Program-made: the position numbers and the translations under genes
Shown here: positions 35,470 to 46,886 of the stretch, in pieces
Numbering within the stretch: position 1 is the stretch's first letter
Layout: each line of letters begins with the position of its first letter
NCBI RefSeq assembly: GCF_015477355.1
Contig: NZ_JADLRJ010000002.1
Location: forward strand, 124,001 to 188,000
Reading direction: 5' to 3'
Origin: Nocardia blacklockiae
GTDB taxonomy: Bacteria; Actinomycetota; Actinomycetes; Mycobacteriales; Mycobacteriaceae
Length of the DNA: 64,000 nucleotides
The notes under the pieces: model-generated
Told to the model about the DNA's origin: nothing
Databases searched by the model: none
What the model saw: only the letters and a program-made list of their open reading frames with translations

Positions 35470-35625
35470 ATGGAGTGGCGCACACGGTTGTTCGAGTTTC
35501 CTGGGGGCGTGCTGGAGGTTCGCGCCTATGAAGGTGAGTCGGCCGAGGATGGGCCCGGGGTGTATCTGGAGTGTTGTGTCGGTGAGGCCCAGGATGGCGG
35601 GAGCGCGGAATGCGAGGCCTCATGA
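35470..35625 (+). CDS. Small acidic protein (51 aa)
   Basis: ATG 35470 follows GAGGGG at suitable spacing. The product MEWRTRLFEFPGGVLEVRAY continues acidic with two adjacent cysteines. The next gene's ATG overlaps its TGA (ATGA), which argues for translation. It is divergent from the XRE cassette. Function unknown; a secreted-less regulatory partner or a toxin/antitoxin component is possible. Confidence 0.55.
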   Translation: MEWRTRLFEFPGGVLEVRAYEGESAEDGPGVYLECCVGEAQDGGSAECEAS

Positions 35626-35774
35626 ATGTGCTCGGCTGGCATGTCGGCCTGGTTATCGCTATCGGAATACCGTTGGGGGTCTTCGTGATTGCGGTGTTCT
35701 GGCCGCAGCGGACGCCGAGGGGCAGGTCGGTGCGGGAGATTCGTGAGCGGGTGGAAAGGGAAGGCGGAAAGTAA
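35622..35774 (+). CDS. Small single-pass membrane protein (50 aa)
   Basis: The frame begins in a 4-nt overlap with the previous gene and encodes MNVLGWHVGLVIAIGIPLGV with one membrane helix, then a strongly basic, helical tail (VREIRERVEREGG). Coupled with the acidic 51-residue gene it forms a two-gene unit ending 28 nt before a perfect terminator hairpin. No family recognised. Confidence 0.6.
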   Translation: MNVLGWHVGLVIAIGIPLGVFVIAVFWPQRTPRGRSVREIRERVEREGGK

Positions 35775-35802
35775 GGGCGGTCCGCACCCTCGAGGTGGTA
35801 CG

Positions 35803-35844
35803 AGCATGGCCCGTCGATGCACTCAGGCATCGACGGGCCATGCT
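35803..35844. terminator. Bidirectional terminator, 17-bp perfect stem
   Basis: AGCATGGCCCGTCGATG (35803-35819) pairs exactly with 35828-35844 around an 8-nt loop, between the tiny plus-strand gene and the convergent glyA. Confidence 0.85.
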
Positions 35845-35880
35845 GTCTTCGGAACCCTTGGGGCTCAGCCCGTTACGGGC

Positions 35881-37185
35881 TCAGCCGAGCAGGCGCCAGT
35901 CCTCCAGGCCCTCGTAGAGCGGGAACTCCTGGGCCAGCTTGGCGACGCGGGCGCGCAGCGCGTCCAGGTCGGCGCCGCCCTTCAGAGCCGTGGCGATGAT
36001 GTCGGCGACCTCGGTGAACTCGGTGTCGCCGAAGCCGCGGGTGGCCAGGGCGGCGGTGCCGATGCGCAGGCCCGAGGTGACCATCGGCGGGCGCGGGTCG
36101 AACGGAACGGCGTTGCGGTTCACCGTGATTCCGATCTCGTGCAGCAGGTCCTCGCCCTGCTGGCCGTCCAGCACCGAGTTGCGCAGGTCCACCAGGACCA
36201 GGTGCACGTCGGTGCCGCCGGTCAGCACCGTGACGCCCTGCTGCGAAACGTCGGCGGCGGTCAGCCGCTCGGCGAGCAGCTTCGCGCCGGTGAGGGTGCG
36301 CTCCTGGCGCTGCTTGAACTCCTCGGTTCCGGCGATCTTGAAGGCCACGGCCTTGGCGGCGATCGCGTGCATCAGCGGGCCGCCCTGCTGGCCGGGGAAC
36401 ACCGCGCTGTTGAGCTTCTTGGCGTAGTCCTGCTTGGCGAGGATGACACCCGACCGGGGGCCGCCCAGCGTCTTGTGCACGGTCGAGGACACCACGTCCG
36501 CGTGCGGCACCGGCGAGGGGTGCAGCCCGGCGGCGACCAGACCGGCGAAGTGCGCCATGTCCACCCACAGGTAGGCGTCCACCTCGTCGGCGATCTCGCG
36601 GAAGGCGGCGAAATCCAGGTGCCGGGGGTAGGCCGACCAGCCCGCCACGATCACCCGCGGCCGCACCTCGCGGGCCTGCTTGCGCACCTCGTCCATGTCG
36701 ATGCGGTGGTCGTCCTTGCTGACCCCGTAGGCGTGCACCTCGTAGAGCTTGCCGGAGAAGTTCAGCCGCATGCCGTGCGTGAGGTGACCGCCGTGCGCCA
36801 GATCCAGACCCAGCAGCCGCTCGCCCGGGTTCATCAGCGACATCAGCACCGCGGCGTTGGCCTGCGCGCCGGAGTGCGGCTGCACGTTGGCGAACTCCGC
36901 GCCGAACAGCGCCTTGACCCGCTCGCGCGCCAGGTTCTCCACCACGTCGACGTGCTCGCAACCGCCGTAGTAGCGCCGGCCCGGGTAACCCTCGGCGTAC
37001 TTGTTGGTGAGCACGCTGCCCTGCGCCTGCAGCACCGCGCGCGGCACGAAGTTCTCCGAGGCGATCATCTCGAGGGTGTCGCGCTCGCGGGCCAGCTCAC
37101 CGGCCATCGCGGTGGCCAGCTCGGGGTCGAGCTCGGCGAGAGACTGGGAGTTGACAGAGGCGGCGGTCGTCTGGGTCACGACCAC
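35881..37185 (-). CDS. glyA: Serine hydroxymethyltransferase
   Basis: The 434-residue PLP enzyme converts serine and tetrahydrofolate to glycine and methylene-THF. Signatures: [62 protein letters not shown] and the PLP-lysine motif [14 protein letters not shown], ending in [13 protein letters not shown]. It ends beside a bidirectional terminator. In M. tuberculosis glyA2 lies near desA2 and coaA, as here, although an accessory cassette intervenes. Confidence 0.97.
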   Translation of the reverse strand: MVVTQTTAASVNSQSLAELDPELATAMAGELARERDTLEMIASENFVPRAVLQAQGSVLTNKYAEGYPGRRYYGGCEHVDVVENLARERVKALFGAEFANVQPHSGAQANAAVLMSLMNPGERLLGLDLAHGGHLTHGMRLNFSGKLYEVHAYGVSKDDHRIDMDEVRKQAREVRPRVIVAGWSAYPRHLDFAAFREIADEVDAYLWVDMAHFAGLVAAGLHPSPVPHADVVSSTVHKTLGGPRSGVILAKQDYAKKLNSAVFPGQQGGPLMHAIAAKAVAFKIAGTEEFKQRQERTLTGAKLLAERLTAADVSQQGVTVLTGGTDVHLVLVDLRNSVLDGQQGEDLLHEIGITVNRNAVPFDPRPPMVTSGLRIGTAALATRGFGDTEFTEVADIIATALKGGADLDALRARVAKLAQEFPLYEGLEDWRLLG

Positions 37186-37578
37186 AGTCTAAGTGCCGGG
37201 TCTCCTGCCCTCGAACGGTGCTCCCGGTAACGGCGACCGCCCCGAACCGGCTCGCGGCGCGCGCCGCGGCGGTATCGTGGACGGCACCGACATGTCGCAT
37301 GGATTGTCTTGCACCAGTTCGATTTTCGAGGTGTCGCCATGAACTCGACCGACCCGAACCTGTTCCAGCAACTCCTGCTGTTCCTCGCGGTGCTCTTCTG
37401 CGCCGACGCGGGCTGCCCGGTCCCGGTGTAGCGAGGGCCACGACCGCAACGCCCGATCCTGGTGCGGCGGGCGCTACCCCACCCGGCGCACGGCGTGAGC
37501 TTGGCCACCGCTACCGACTCAGCGCAGGCGCGGGCTTACCTACCGCCACCAATTCGGCGTACGGCGCGGGCCTACCTA
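37186..37578. promoter_or_regulatory. Gap upstream of glyA with one possible small gene
   Basis: About 390 nt. It contains a 30-codon plus-strand frame (37339-37431) and, at 37527-37582, a diverged direct repeat of the GCGCGGGCTTACCTAC type. The glyA promoter must lie in the left part. Confidence 0.4.
37339..37431 (+). CDS. Possible 30-residue hydrophobic peptide
   Basis: ATG 37339 opens MNSTDPNLFQQLLLFLAVLF and ends after a short Cys-containing tail. GAGGTG lies about 6 nt upstream. Its clean hydrophobic helix suggests a real small membrane peptide, but there is no neighbour or homologue to confirm it. Confidence 0.35.
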   Translation: MNSTDPNLFQQLLLFLAVLFCADAGCPVPV

Positions 37579-38778
37579 CTACGCCATTCGGCGCACCGCG
37601 CCTGGCGTCAGTGGTTCGTCGAGGAGGCGGCGGAAGCGGTCGGCGCGCTCGTCGGGGTCGGGGGCGGCGTCCAGCCAGCCGCCGAGCAGGCGGTAGCCCT
37701 CGACGTAGGTGCTGATGTAGGCCCGCCACAGCGGCGAGGACAGGAAGCGCAGCGACTGGCGGGCCCGTTCCGGCGTGGTCAGGCTCCAGCGCTGCAGGAA
37801 TTCGGCGACCTCGTCGGGGCCGCGGCCCTGGTCGTGCAGCAGCAGCGCCGCGTCCTGCCGCACGCTCAGCAGATTCGCCGAGGCGGCCGAAAGGCGTTCC
37901 GCGCGTTCGCCGTCGAAGCGCAGCCCGAGATCGGCGTAGATCTCCTGCGCCCAGCGCCCCCAACCGGGGCCGACGATCGACTTCAGCGCCAGATCGGCCA
38001 GCCCCTCCGCCATCAGGCACTGCGGCGTGTTCACCACGAACAGTGTCTGCTCGTCCTGACCGGCCGCCACCAGCCCCGCCTCCTTGCGGCAGTGCTCGGT
38101 GTGGTGCCCCGGGTAGGCCTCGTGCGCGATCAGCGCGGGCAGATGCGCCATGTGCTGTTTCAGGTCGGAGTTGATCGCCACCCGCGACCGGTAGTTGCCC
38201 AGGTAGTAGTTGAAGCCGGACCACGGCTTGTCGCCGACCACCTCGTACTCCACGGTCTCGTGGTCGGGCAGCGGATAGCGGTCGCGCACGAGTTCCCGCA
38301 ACGCCCCGGAGAACGCGGCCACGCACTCGCGCAACCGGTCGGGCGGGATCTCGTCGGCCCGGCGGTGGGCGGCGACCCGCTCGGTCAGCGGGCCGTCACC
38401 GGCCAGCACCTCGTCCATCTGCCGGTGCGCCTCGCGGTAGTCCTCGACGTCGCCCGGCGCGATCCGCACGTCGAAATAGGCGTGCACCTCGTCGATGAAG
38501 GAGATCCGGTCACCGGCGAACTTGCGGCCGGAGCATTCCAGCGCCCGCAGATGCACGTCGAGGAATTCGGTGCGCTCGGCCGGCAACCCCGACTCGGGCA
38601 GCTCTTTGCGCAATGCGGCCGCGCGCGTGGCCAGCTCGCGCGGTTCCGGCGCGGGCGCGTTCTCCACCGCGCGCCGCAGTGCGGGATCTCCGGTGTAGGC
38701 ATCGACGAACCCCGACTCGAGCCGGTCGAATGCCAGCCCCAGTCGCAGGTATTCGGTCACGAGCGGATGCGCCTGCAT
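37579..38778 (-). CDS. DUF885-family predicted metalloprotein
   Basis: The roughly 399-residue protein has the DUF885 zinc-peptidase-like motif PALIAHEAYPGHHTEH (HExxxGHH-like) and a downstream CLMAEGLADLALKSIVG helix giving a further Glu. GFNYYLGNYRSRVAIN is the other conserved block. ATG 38778 (MQAHPLVTEYLRL) was preferred over 38811. The family is predicted to be cytoplasmic peptidases; no substrate is known. It stands alone between glyA and coaA. Confidence 0.8.
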   Translation of the reverse strand: MQAHPLVTEYLRLGLAFDRLESGFVDAYTGDPALRRAVENAPAPEPRELATRAAALRKELPESGLPAERTEFLDVHLRALECSGRKFAGDRISFIDEVHAYFDVRIAPGDVEDYREAHRQMDEVLAGDGPLTERVAAHRRADEIPPDRLRECVAAFSGALRELVRDRYPLPDHETVEYEVVGDKPWSGFNYYLGNYRSRVAINSDLKQHMAHLPALIAHEAYPGHHTEHCRKEAGLVAAGQDEQTLFVVNTPQCLMAEGLADLALKSIVGPGWGRWAQEIYADLGLRFDGERAERLSAASANLLSVRQDAALLLHDQGRGPDEVAEFLQRWSLTTPERARQSLRFLSSPLWRAYISTYVEGYRLLGGWLDAAPDPDERADRFRRLLDEPLTPGAVRRMA

Positions 38779-38974
38779 GACCGTCGACCTTATCGGCGAG
38801 AGAAACATCACGCGATGTTACCGGCGAGTAGGAACACCCCGCGTACGGCGGTCCGTTGCCCCGGAGGACAATTCGCCTATGCGAGGACAGTGGACCGGTT
38901 CTCACCGCGCCGGCGACGGCACCTGTGAGAACTCATCCGAAGTGCCGTGTTTACCGAGTCGAGGACGTGGGTAA

Positions 38975-39907
38975 GTGGCGCGGATGAGCGAGCCGAGTCC
39001 GTATGTGGAATTCGACCGGAAACAGTGGCGCACGCTGCGGAAATCGACTCCCCTGGTACTGACCGAGGAAGAGCTGGTCGGTCTGCGCGGTCTCGGTGAG
39101 CAGATCGACCTCGAGGAGGTCGCGGAGGTCTACCTGCCCCTCGCGCGACTGATCCACCTGCAGGTCGCCGCCCGCCAGCGACTGTTCGCCGCGACCGCCA
39201 CCTTCCTCGGCGAAACCCATCCCGACCACCAGGTCCCCTTCGTCATCGGCATCGCCGGCAGCGTCGCGGTGGGCAAATCCACCACCGCCCGCGTCCTGCA
39301 GGCGCTGCTCGCGCGGTGGGAACACCACCCCCGGGTCGACCTCGTCACGACCGACGGATTCCTCTATCCCACAGCCGAACTCACCCGCCGCGGGATCATG
39401 CACCGCAAAGGTTTCCCGGAAAGCTACGACCGCCGCAAATTGCTGCGTTTCGTCACCGAGGTGAAATCCGGTGCGGCCGAGGTGTGCGCACCGATGTATT
39501 CGCACATCTTGTACGACATCGTGCCCGGCGATTTCCATTGTGTGCGGCAGCCCGACATTCTCATCATGGAGGGCCTCAACGTCCTGCAGACCGGCCCCCG
39601 ACTGATGGTGTCGGACCTGTTCGATTTCTCCATCTATGTCGACGCGCGCATCGAGGACATCGAAACCTGGTACGTGAATCGCTTTCTGTCGCTGCGCAAA
39701 ACCGCGTTCGCCGATCCGAAATCACACTTCCACCACTACGCCAAGTTCTCCGACCGGGAGGCCACGATCGCCGCGCAGGAGATCTGGAACGCCACCAACC
39801 GGCCCAATCTGGTGGAGAACATCCTGCCCACCCGCCCGCGCGCCACCTTGGTGCTGCGCAAGGATTCCGACCACACCATCAACCGGATCCGGCTGCGCAA
39901 GTTGTAG
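38975..39907 (+). CDS. coaA: Type I pantothenate kinase
   Basis: The 310-residue kinase phosphorylates pantothenate, the first step of CoA synthesis. It shows Walker [36 protein letters not shown] and the C-terminal [20 protein letters not shown] shared with mycobacterial CoaA. GTG 38975 ([17 protein letters not shown]) was kept because M. tuberculosis CoaA aligns from this point; ATG 38984 is possible. In M. tuberculosis this is Rv1092c. Confidence 0.96.
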   Translation: MARMSEPSPYVEFDRKQWRTLRKSTPLVLTEEELVGLRGLGEQIDLEEVAEVYLPLARLIHLQVAARQRLFAATATFLGETHPDHQVPFVIGIAGSVAVGKSTTARVLQALLARWEHHPRVDLVTTDGFLYPTAELTRRGIMHRKGFPESYDRRKLLRFVTEVKSGAAEVCAPMYSHILYDIVPGDFHCVRQPDILIMEGLNVLQTGPRLMVSDLFDFSIYVDARIEDIETWYVNRFLSLRKTAFADPKSHFHHYAKFSDREATIAAQEIWNATNRPNLVENILPTRPRATLVLRKDSDHTINRIRLRKL

Positions 39908-39908
39908 T

Positions 39909-40514
39909 TCAGACCTTCCACGCGTCGTCGAGCCGGGCCGCGACATCGATGTCGCGCACCGCCGCGATGTGCGGTTTGCGAATCTCCTTGGCGATATACC
40001 GGGCCACGAAACGGCGGATCTCGTGGTCGACGCTGGCCAGGATGCGCAGCAGTTGCCCGCGTCGCGTCGCCGTGGCGACATTGATCCGCACGTCACCGGT
40101 GCGCGGCTCCGCGATATCGATGAGCACCCGCAGCGGCTCGGCGGTGCGGACGGTCAGATGGACGTGCACGTAGCCCTCGACCTGGAACCGGTGCCGGTCC
40201 ACGGCCAGATCGAGCAGCAGGTCGACGCTCAGCGGGATGGCCACCTCGAAGCGGATGTGCCCGTCCACCTCCCGCGTCAGCTTCGGCTCCCCCAGCCGCA
40301 CCTGCGCCGACACCTTGGCCAGCCGCCCCGGACCGACCCCGATCGGCCCGAAATCGAAAGCGGCGCCGGTCAATTGGCCGAACGCGCCCGCGATGCGCTG
40401 CTCCGACGCGGCGTACTCCAGGAAGCGGCGCCCGAATTCCTCGTAGCTGAGGTAGGTCGCCGGCGCACCGCTCGCGACGACCGCGCTGCCCTGCCCGGCC
40501 CGGATCTCGCTCAT
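39909..40514 (-). CDS. Conserved hypothetical protein (201 aa)
   Basis: The protein has an alternating-strand pattern (LAKVSAQVRLGEPKLTREV, IRFEVAIPLSVDLLLDLAV, FQVEGYVHVHLTVRTAEP) suggesting a lipid-transfer or START-like beta fold, and a basic helical C-terminus (RRFVARYIAKEIRKPH). No signal peptide. It converges on coaA with one base between the stops. Function not known. Confidence 0.75.
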   Translation of the reverse strand: MSEIRAGQGSAVVASGAPATYLSYEEFGRRFLEYAASEQRIAGAFGQLTGAAFDFGPIGVGPGRLAKVSAQVRLGEPKLTREVDGHIRFEVAIPLSVDLLLDLAVDRHRFQVEGYVHVHLTVRTAEPLRVLIDIAEPRTGDVRINVATATRRGQLLRILASVDHEIRRFVARYIAKEIRKPHIAAVRDIDVAARLDDAWKV

Positions 40515-40632
40515 GGTCGCGACGGTACGCGAGCGGCGGGCCCGGCAACCCGGTGATCATGCAATGCAACAGAGCTGTGCTCGATTTCCACCCCTGCGGC
40601 ACAGCCCGTTTGCGGCGTCGTGACCGCGCCGC

Positions 40633-41412
40633 TCAGATTCCGTAGCGGCGATGTCGCGCCGCGTACTCGCGCAGCGCGCGCAGGAAGTCCACCCGCCGGA
40701 ATTCCGGCCAGTAGGCCTCGGTGAACCAGATCTCCGAGTACGCGCTCTGCCACAGCAGGAAGCCGGACAGCCGCTGCTCGCCGGAGGTCCGGATGACCAG
40801 GTCCGGATCGGGCTGCCCGGAGGTGTACAGATGCTGGCCGATCGCGTTGACCGTGATGGACTGCACCAGGTCCTCGCCCGTCTCCCCCGCGGCCATCTCC
40901 TGGCGCACCAGCGAGCGCACCGCGTCGGCGATCTCCTGGCGGCCGCCGTAGCCGATCGCCACGTTGACGTGCACGCCGCTGCGACCGTGCGTCTCCGCGG
41001 CGGCCTTCTCCATGCGCCGCGCGATGTCGTCGGGCAGGCCCTCGAGCGAGCCGACGATGCGGACGCTCCAGTTCCGCTCCGGCGCCGACAGCTCCTCGAC
41101 CACGTCCGGGATCACCTCGAACAGCGTCTCCAGCTCGTCCGCCCCGCGGCTGAGGTTCTCGGTGGACAGCAGGTACACCGTCACCATCTCGATGCCCTCG
41201 GCCTGACACCAGCCGACCAGTTCGGCGATCCGCAGCGCACCGACCCGGTGGCCGTGGCTGACGTCGGTGAAACCGTTCTCCCGCGCCCACCGGCGGTTGC
41301 CGTCGCAGACGACCGCCACGTGCCGCGGATGTTGTTTGCCCGCCAGCTGTTTCGACAGCCGCGCCTCGTAGATGCGATACGGCAGGCCACGCACCCGACT
41401 AGCAAGTTCCAC
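40633..41412 (-). CDS. Short-chain Z-isoprenyl diphosphate synthase (Rv1086-like)
   Basis: The 259-residue cis-prenyl transferase has HVAVVCDGNRRWARENG (P-loop-like Asp), YLLSTENLSR, VNVAIGYGGRQEI and the C-terminal VIRTSGEQRLSGFLLWQSAYSEIWF. M. tuberculosis Rv1086 makes Z,E-farnesyl diphosphate for decaprenyl-phosphate synthesis, feeding arabinan and peptidoglycan building. GTG 41412 with AGGGTGG upstream matches Rv1086 length; a longer form would start at 41493. Divergent from the hemolysin III gene across a dyad. Confidence 0.92.
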   Translation of the reverse strand: MELASRVRGLPYRIYEARLSKQLAGKQHPRHVAVVCDGNRRWARENGFTDVSHGHRVGALRIAELVGWCQAEGIEMVTVYLLSTENLSRGADELETLFEVIPDVVEELSAPERNWSVRIVGSLEGLPDDIARRMEKAAAETHGRSGVHVNVAIGYGGRQEIADAVRSLVRQEMAAGETGEDLVQSITVNAIGQHLYTSGQPDPDLVIRTSGEQRLSGFLLWQSAYSEIWFTEAYWPEFRRVDFLRALREYAARHRRYGI

Positions 41413-41500
41413 GAACAGCCACCCTACGCCGCTGTCCCACCGCACCGCGTTTTCGGCCTGAACAAGCTCCGCGCACACCCGGTACAGTGACATCGACGCC

Positions 41501-41520
41501 AACCTACGGAACCGTAGGTT
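41501..41520. promoter_or_regulatory. 20-bp dyad between prenyl synthase and hemolysin III genes
   Basis: AACCTACGG-AA-CCGTAGGTT has exact 9-bp arms and sits 17 nt before the plus-strand GTG, with its SD GAGGAGG between. It is a likely repressor site for the rightward gene and possibly both. Confidence 0.7.
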
Positions 41521-41537
41521 ACTGAGGAGGTAATTAA

Positions 41538-42239
41538 GTGGCGGAGACGGCACAACCGGCCGATCCGGTGCTCGGTGCCCTGAAAGAGCTGCGGAACCTG
41601 CCGCTCAAGCCGCGCCTGCGGGGGTGGATCCACACCTACGCGGTGGCGATCGCGGCGGTGGCGGTGATCGCGCTGACCGCGACCGCGGCGACGGTGTCGG
41701 CGACCGCGGGCTGGTCGACCCTGGTGTACGGGCTGACCGTGTGCGGGGTGTTCGGCGTCAGCGCCGTGTATCACCGGGTCACCTGGCGCACGGAACGCTC
41801 GCGCATCCACATGAAGCGGGCCGACCATTCGATGATCTTCCTGTTCATCGCGGGCAGTTACACGCCGTTCGCGCTGTTGGGGCTGCCCACGAACACCGGG
41901 CTCACACTGCTGGTCGTGGTCTGGGCGGGCGCGCTGGCGGGCGTCGCGCTGAAGCTGCTGTGGCCGACCGCGCCGCGCTGGGTCGGGGTGCCGCTGTATC
42001 TGCTGCTGGGCTGGGCCGTGGTGCCGGTGGCGGCGACGCTCACCCACAATGTCGGCGTCGCGCCGATGGTGCTGCTGCTCGTCGGCGGTCTGGCCTACAG
42101 CGGCGGCGCCATCCTCTACGCCACCAAGTGGCCCAATCCCTGGCCGGATACCTTCGGCCATCACGAGTTCTTCCACGCCGCAACGGTTCTGGCGGCGCTG
42201 TGCCACTACGTCGCGGTGTGGCTGGTGGTCCTGGGCTGA
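41538..42239 (+). CDS. Hemolysin III/PAQR-family membrane protein
   Basis: The 233-residue protein has about seven membrane helices and the PAQR/TrhA motifs SAVYHRVTWRTERSRIHMKRADHSMIF and GHHEFFHAATVLAALCHY with conserved His/Asp for zinc. Bacterial members regulate membrane lipid composition rather than lysing cells. GTG 41538 has GAGGAGG seven nt upstream. M. tuberculosis Rv1085c is in the same relative place. Regulation by the dyad just upstream is likely. Confidence 0.88.
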   Translation: MAETAQPADPVLGALKELRNLPLKPRLRGWIHTYAVAIAAVAVIALTATAATVSATAGWSTLVYGLTVCGVFGVSAVYHRVTWRTERSRIHMKRADHSMIFLFIAGSYTPFALLGLPTNTGLTLLVVVWAGALAGVALKLLWPTAPRWVGVPLYLLLGWAVVPVAATLTHNVGVAPMVLLLVGGLAYSGGAILYATKWPNPWPDTFGHHEFFHAATVLAALCHYVAVWLVVLG

Positions 42240-42354
42240 CCCCGGGCCGTGACGCAGCCGACAAGATCGGCCGGAACGCAACGGCGGTCACGGTCCGGGT
42301 TCTATGCTCCTGCTTCGTGTTCTCCGAACAATCCCGCCTGCGCACGGCCGCTCC

Positions 42355-42444
42355 GCCGCCGGCTCGCGCGTCCGCGGCCACTCCGCCGCCAACTCGCGGG
42401 TCCGCGGCAGCTCTGCCGCCGACTCGCGTGCTCGCGGCCGTTCT
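42355..42444 (+). repeat. Three tandem 30-bp repeats
   Basis: Units start at 42355, 42385 and 42415 and share GCCGCC..CTCGCG..(T/C)CGCGGC. In the cyclase frame they read AAGSRVRGHS, AANSRVRGSS and AADSRARGRS. Confidence 0.8.
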
Positions 42445-42450
42445 CTCGCC

Positions 42451-44025
42451 ATGATCAATCGGCTGATCCTGCTCGCGCTGCGCGCGCGCTGGGGGCTGTC
42501 GTTCGTCGTGATGGCCTGCAATCTCGGCGGCCTGGGAGTCATCCTCACCGAACTGTCGCTCAGCGGATTCCTGGGCCGGCTCGGTCCGGACTGGGTGAGC
42601 GCGCTGACGCAGGCCTCGATCTATCCGGCGATCGGCGCGGTGGCCGGGATCATCCTCGCCGTACGCGACCGATTCTTCTATTTCGGCTGGCTGGATCAGG
42701 GGCGGAAACCGGGTGCCGCGGAGGCACGGCGGCTGCTGAACCTGCCCATGGCGATCACGCTGCGCGCGTTGGCCATCTGGCTGCCGGGCGTGGTCATCGC
42801 GACGGCCATCTTCGCGCAGGTGATCCCGTCGCGGGCGATCGCGGTGATCGGCGCGATGTTCACGCTGGGCGCGTTCGAATCGGCCGGGTTCACCTTCCTC
42901 ATCGTCGACCGGCTGATCCGGCCGACGATTCCGATCGTCTCCACGGTGCTCGGCGGCACGATGCACTGGAGTTCCACGGTGCTGAACCGGGTCGTGGTGT
43001 CGTGGGCGGTGGCCGGGGCCATGCCGTTACTGATGTTGATCACGGTGCTGGCGGATCCGGTGGCGACGGCCGAGGACCGGATTCGCACCGCCGTCTACAT
43101 GTCCGTGGTCGGGCTCGGGGTGGGCGCGCTGTCCACGGCCACGCTCGCGCGCGCGGTCGCCGCGCCGATGCGGGCATTGCGCCGGGCACTGGACCGCATC
43201 GCGCGCGGCGAGCTGGACGTGCGGGTGCCGGTCGGCAGCGCCAGCGAGATCGGACGGCTGGAGCACTCGGTGAACGAGCTGGCCGCCAACCTGTCCGAAC
43301 GGGAGCGGATGCGGGCGGTGTTCGGCCGGCACGTCGGCACCGAGGTGGCCGAGCGCGCGCTGGCCGGCGGGCTCGATCTCACCGGCGACATCCGGCCGGT
43401 GACCGCGCTGTTCGTCGATGTGGTGGGCTCGGTGGCGCTGTCCACCGGGCTGGAGCCCAGCGAGTTCGTGGCCAAGCTGAACCGGCTGCTGTCGATCGTG
43501 GTGTCGGCCACCGAGGACAACGGCGGGCTGGTCAACAAGTTCGAGGGCGATGCGGCGCTGTGCGTGTTCGGCGCGCCGATCGCCTTGCGCGACAACGCTA
43601 CTCCCGCCTTGCGCGCGGCCCGGCGGATCCGCGACGAGGTGGCCGCGGCGGGCGAGCTGGACATCGGCATCGGGGTCGCCCGCGGCATGGTGTTCGCCGG
43701 CGACGTCGGCACCGACACCCGCCTGGAGTTCACCGTGATCGGCGACGCGGTCAACGAGGCCTCCCGCCTGACCACCGAGGCCAAGCGCGTCGACCGCCGA
43801 ATCCTGGTGTCGCAGGCGGTCATCGACGCCGCCACCGCCGAGGAGCGCGCCCGGTGGGCGCACTACGAGACCATCCACCTCCGCGGCCGCGCGGAGCCCA
43901 CCTCCTGCTGGACGGATGTACCGGTGCCCGCCGCGCACCGAGGTGCGTCGAAGGCGAACGGCTCGGACGCGGGCGAACAAGCGGATACCGCGGGCATCGA
44001 ACCGACACCCGAACAGCTGACCTAG
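42451..44025 (+). CDS. Membrane adenylate cyclase with HAMP domain (class III)
   Basis: The 524-residue protein has six membrane helices (about 1-250), a HAMP linker (LARAVAAPMRALRRALDRIARGELDVRVPV) and a class III cyclase domain. Metal and substrate residues look intact: FVDVVGSVALS, NKFEGDAALCVFGAP (Lys/Asp) and GDAVNEASRLTTEAKRV (Asn/Arg). This is the Rv1318c/Rv3645 layout. ATG 42451 begins the first helix; an in-frame ATG at 42304 would add a repeat-encoded 49-residue N-terminus. Neither start has a clear SD. Confidence 0.88.
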   Translation: MINRLILLALRARWGLSFVVMACNLGGLGVILTELSLSGFLGRLGPDWVSALTQASIYPAIGAVAGIILAVRDRFFYFGWLDQGRKPGAAEARRLLNLPMAITLRALAIWLPGVVIATAIFAQVIPSRAIAVIGAMFTLGAFESAGFTFLIVDRLIRPTIPIVSTVLGGTMHWSSTVLNRVVVSWAVAGAMPLLMLITVLADPVATAEDRIRTAVYMSVVGLGVGALSTATLARAVAAPMRALRRALDRIARGELDVRVPVGSASEIGRLEHSVNELAANLSERERMRAVFGRHVGTEVAERALAGGLDLTGDIRPVTALFVDVVGSVALSTGLEPSEFVAKLNRLLSIVVSATEDNGGLVNKFEGDAALCVFGAPIALRDNATPALRAARRIRDEVAAAGELDIGIGVARGMVFAGDVGTDTRLEFTVIGDAVNEASRLTTEAKRVDRRILVSQAVIDAATAEERARWAHYETIHLRGRAEPTSCWTDVPVPAAHRGASKANGSDAGEQADTAGIEPTPEQLT

Positions 44026-44038
44026 ATCGCGTGCCCGC

Positions 44039-44638
44039 TCAGGGCTTCCAGGTGATGCGGCCGCCCTGGAAGTCCTGTGCCTTGCCGCCCTGGTAGTCGT
44101 ATTCGTCGCTGGTCGGGTAGCCGTAGCGGCCCTTCTCGGCGACCTCGGTGAACCAGGTGTCGCGGATGGCGCCCCACACCGCGTGCGCGCCGGTCTTGGC
44201 GGACCAGTAGACCGAGCCGCCGTTGAACAGGTTGTAGCGGCCCTGACCGTCCTTGCCCGCCTTCTGCTCGTCGGTGACCGGGTAGCCCAGTGCGCCGTTC
44301 TCCCAGCCGAGCGCGCCCCACTTGTCCCGGATCAGTCCGCCGACGGCGTGCGCGTCGGTGCCCACCGACCAGTAGATCGAGTTGTTGCGCTCGAAGGCCT
44401 GGAACTTGCCTCCGCCGCCCGCGTCGGACTCGGGTGAGACCGGATTGCCGAAGACGGCGAACCCGCCGGCCCGGTCGTACTCGGCCTCGATCGCGCCGCC
44501 GACCTCGAAGGCGCCGATCGGCCTGGCCTCCGCGGCGCCGACGGACGCGGTCAGCATCACGGCGGCCGCGGCCGTCGCGACGGCGAGCGGCCGGTAACCG
44601 GACGGGCGGGCGGAACGGATTCGACGTGGCAGTCTCAC
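44039..44638 (-). CDS. Secreted LGFP-repeat protein
   Basis: The 199-residue protein has a basic N-terminus, a signal peptide ending near GAAEA (about residue 38) and three to four LGFP-type repeats (GGFAVFGNPVSPE, LGWENGALGYPVTDEQ, EVAEKGRYGYPTSDEYDY) ending in DFQGGRITWKP. GTG 44638 has GGGAG five nt upstream. It probably binds the arabinogalactan/mycolate wall. A second LGFP lipoprotein is at 27.9 kb. It converges on the cyclase with 13 nt between stops. Confidence 0.85.
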   Translation of the reverse strand: MRLPRRIRSARPSGYRPLAVATAAAAVMLTASVGAAEARPIGAFEVGGAIEAEYDRAGGFAVFGNPVSPESDAGGGGKFQAFERNNSIYWSVGTDAHAVGGLIRDKWGALGWENGALGYPVTDEQKAGKDGQGRYNLFNGGSVYWSAKTGAHAVWGAIRDTWFTEVAEKGRYGYPTSDEYDYQGGKAQDFQGGRITWKP

Positions 44639-44831
44639 GAGTACTCCCTGGGCCTGAGTAATGCTTGCCTGACAGTTGCTGCCGACCCGGACATCCTGCA
44701 CCGAGCGACTTCCCGCGGCAAGCGCCACGACACACCCGCACCGAAGTCCATGCGAATCCGCTATGACCGGCATTCCGGAAGGTCAGCGGCGACCCCGGAC
44801 ATGATCATCATCGACCGCGGCGCGTGAATCG

Positions 44832-46886
<2,055 letters not shown>

